Shown here: positions 62,952 to 64,000 of the stretch, piece by piece
How the letters are laid out: the number at the start of each line of letters is the position of its first letter
Numbering within the stretch: position 1 is the stretch's first letter
Assembly (NCBI RefSeq): GCF_902459465.1
Contig: NC_047065.1
Span: 1,980,309-2,044,308, forward strand
Origin: Asterias rubens
Taxonomy: Eukaryota > Echinodermata > Asteroidea > Forcipulatida > Asteriidae
Direction: 5' to 3'
DNA: 64,000 nt
Position numbers and translations under genes: made by a program
The notes under the pieces: model-generated
Databases searched by the model: none
Told to the model about the DNA's origin: nothing
The model's input: the letters and a program-made list of their open reading frames with translations, nothing else

Positions 62952-64000
62952 TTAGTTACTTCTTAGGTGAGATATGACGGCTCCTTTAAAGATCTTATTG
63001 TCCGTGATGGCTATGATGTCTGGTGGTAATGTGTTCCAGTCTTTTACTGTTTGGGGGAAGTATGAATATTTGAAACAGTCTTTGTTTGCGGAGAACAGTT
63101 GGTAGGCCTTGTTGTGATTGTGTCTGGATTGGCGTGTGACCGGCTGTAAGAACTTTCCTGCCGGGACGGCGGCCTGACCATGGTGGATTTTGTGGAGCAT
63201 TGAAATTCGTGCCACTTTCCGTCTGCTTTCCAGGGTGTCCCACTGGAGAGATTTTAGCATAGTTGTAACACTGCTTGTGCGGTTGTAGTCTCTGCAGACG
63301 AAGCGGGCTGCTCTTCTCTGTATCATCTCGAGTTTGTCTTTTTGTTCCTGTGTGTAGGGATCCCAAATGATTGTCGCGTACTCCAGAAGTGGGCGAACCA
63401 GGGTCTGGTAAGCGATGGACTTGAGATCTTGAGGGCAGCAGTGTAGGTTGCGTCTAATAAAGCCAAGGGCTCTGTTCGCTCTGGCAGAGATTGATTGGAT
63501 ATGGTTCCCCCATTTAAGGTCATTGGTTATCTCAACCCCCAAGAATGAATGAGATGCTGTCTCTTGTAGAGTTGTGCCACCTAGAGTGTAATTGAACTGT
63601 TTGGTTGATCTGGCATGTGAGAGGCAGAGCACAAAGCATTTGGAAGTATTAAATCTCATCTGCCACGTGTCCTGCCACTTGGAGAGAGTGTCGAGGTCCA
63701 GCTGGAGTTTGGTAGAGTCTGACTGGTCTTTGATGATAGAATACAAGACACAATCATCTGCAAACAGTCGTACGGTGGAGTTGATGTTATCTGGTAAGTC
63801 GTTTATGTAGAGTAAAAAGAGTAGAAGGCCCAGCACTGTCCCTTGTGGCACCCCGGATTTGACGTGAGTCCATGCAGAGCACTCACCATTGATGACAACC
63901 CGTTGTTTTCTTTGAGTGAGGAAATTGGAGATCCAGTTGAAGGTGTTACTGTTGATTCCATAGCTGTTGATTTTATGAAGGAGACGCTTGTGTGGTACGG
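62952..64000 (-). mobile_element. Non-LTR retrotransposon, C-terminal reverse transcriptase part
   Basis: One open frame runs from the right edge of the window to a stop at 62952-62954 (about 349 residues). It has the RT fingers/palm block SGVPQGTVLGLLLFLLYIND, then the catalytic box FADDCVLY (the F/YADD motif). The thumb and C-terminal region includes PLLEYATIIWDPYTQEQ and QRRAARFVCRDYNRTS, typical of CR1/Jockey-group elements. No frameshift or stop interrupts it, so the copy is young or recently active. It is antisense within the DDX27 intron after exon 15. No obvious poly(A) tail follows the stop; the 3' UTR would extend toward 62800. Confidence 0.9.

Overview
The window is animal nuclear DNA: spliced genes with GT-AG introns, an AT-rich background, and many short palindromic repeats and tRNA-derived SINEs. 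The protein sequences are deuterostome-like. The repeat style makes me favour an echinoderm, perhaps a sea star; this is an inference, since I cannot search. Gene models were built by hand from splice consensus, reading-phase agreement and remembered family sequences. UTR ends and transcription starts are not resolved.

Layout. (1) 1-8,756, minus strand: TANGO6, missing its C-terminal end beyond the left edge. (2) 10,222-17,984, minus: ZNF341, 7 coding exons, complete. (3) 19,988-26,326, plus: BANP, 10 coding exons, complete, divergent from ZNF341. (4) 29,267-34,978, minus: a second large C2H2 zinc-finger gene whose first finger resembles that of ZNF341. (5) 38,580-52,535, minus: ITFG1, 16 coding exons, complete. 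An intron-containing, divergent histone H3 gene (40,118-41,141, plus) lies inside its penultimate coding intron on the opposite strand. (6) 52,715-62,542, plus: DDX27, 15 coding exons seen, 3' end beyond the right edge, 179 bp from the ITFG1 start codon in a compact bidirectional promoter. (7) 62,952-64,000, minus: the 3' part of a non-LTR retrotransposon reverse transcriptase, in the DDX27 intron.

Repeats. Introns and spacers are filled with non-autonomous palindromic elements in several families. A has GGGCCCAATTTCATAGAGC ends, B has GGGCCCAATTTCATGGCTC ends, C has AAAGGCAGTGGACACTATTG ends and D is related to C. Foldback elements of the TAGTTGCGAT type carry 9-bp target duplications. Other small palindromes, SINEs and LINE 3' remnants are also present. 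Several lie within about 30 bp of splice sites or in a 3' UTR.

How the genes relate. BANP and the two zinc-finger genes encode nuclear DNA-binding proteins. The ZNF341/BANP promoter contains TCTCGCGAGA, the site BANP itself binds in vertebrates, which suggests autoregulation. ITFG1 (membrane), TANGO6 (Rtp1 family) and DDX27 (ribosome biogenesis) are housekeeping genes. I see no biosynthetic cluster and nothing prokaryotic. The most unusual items are the spliced H3 variant nested in ITFG1, the BANP site in the BANP promoter, and the foldback elements.
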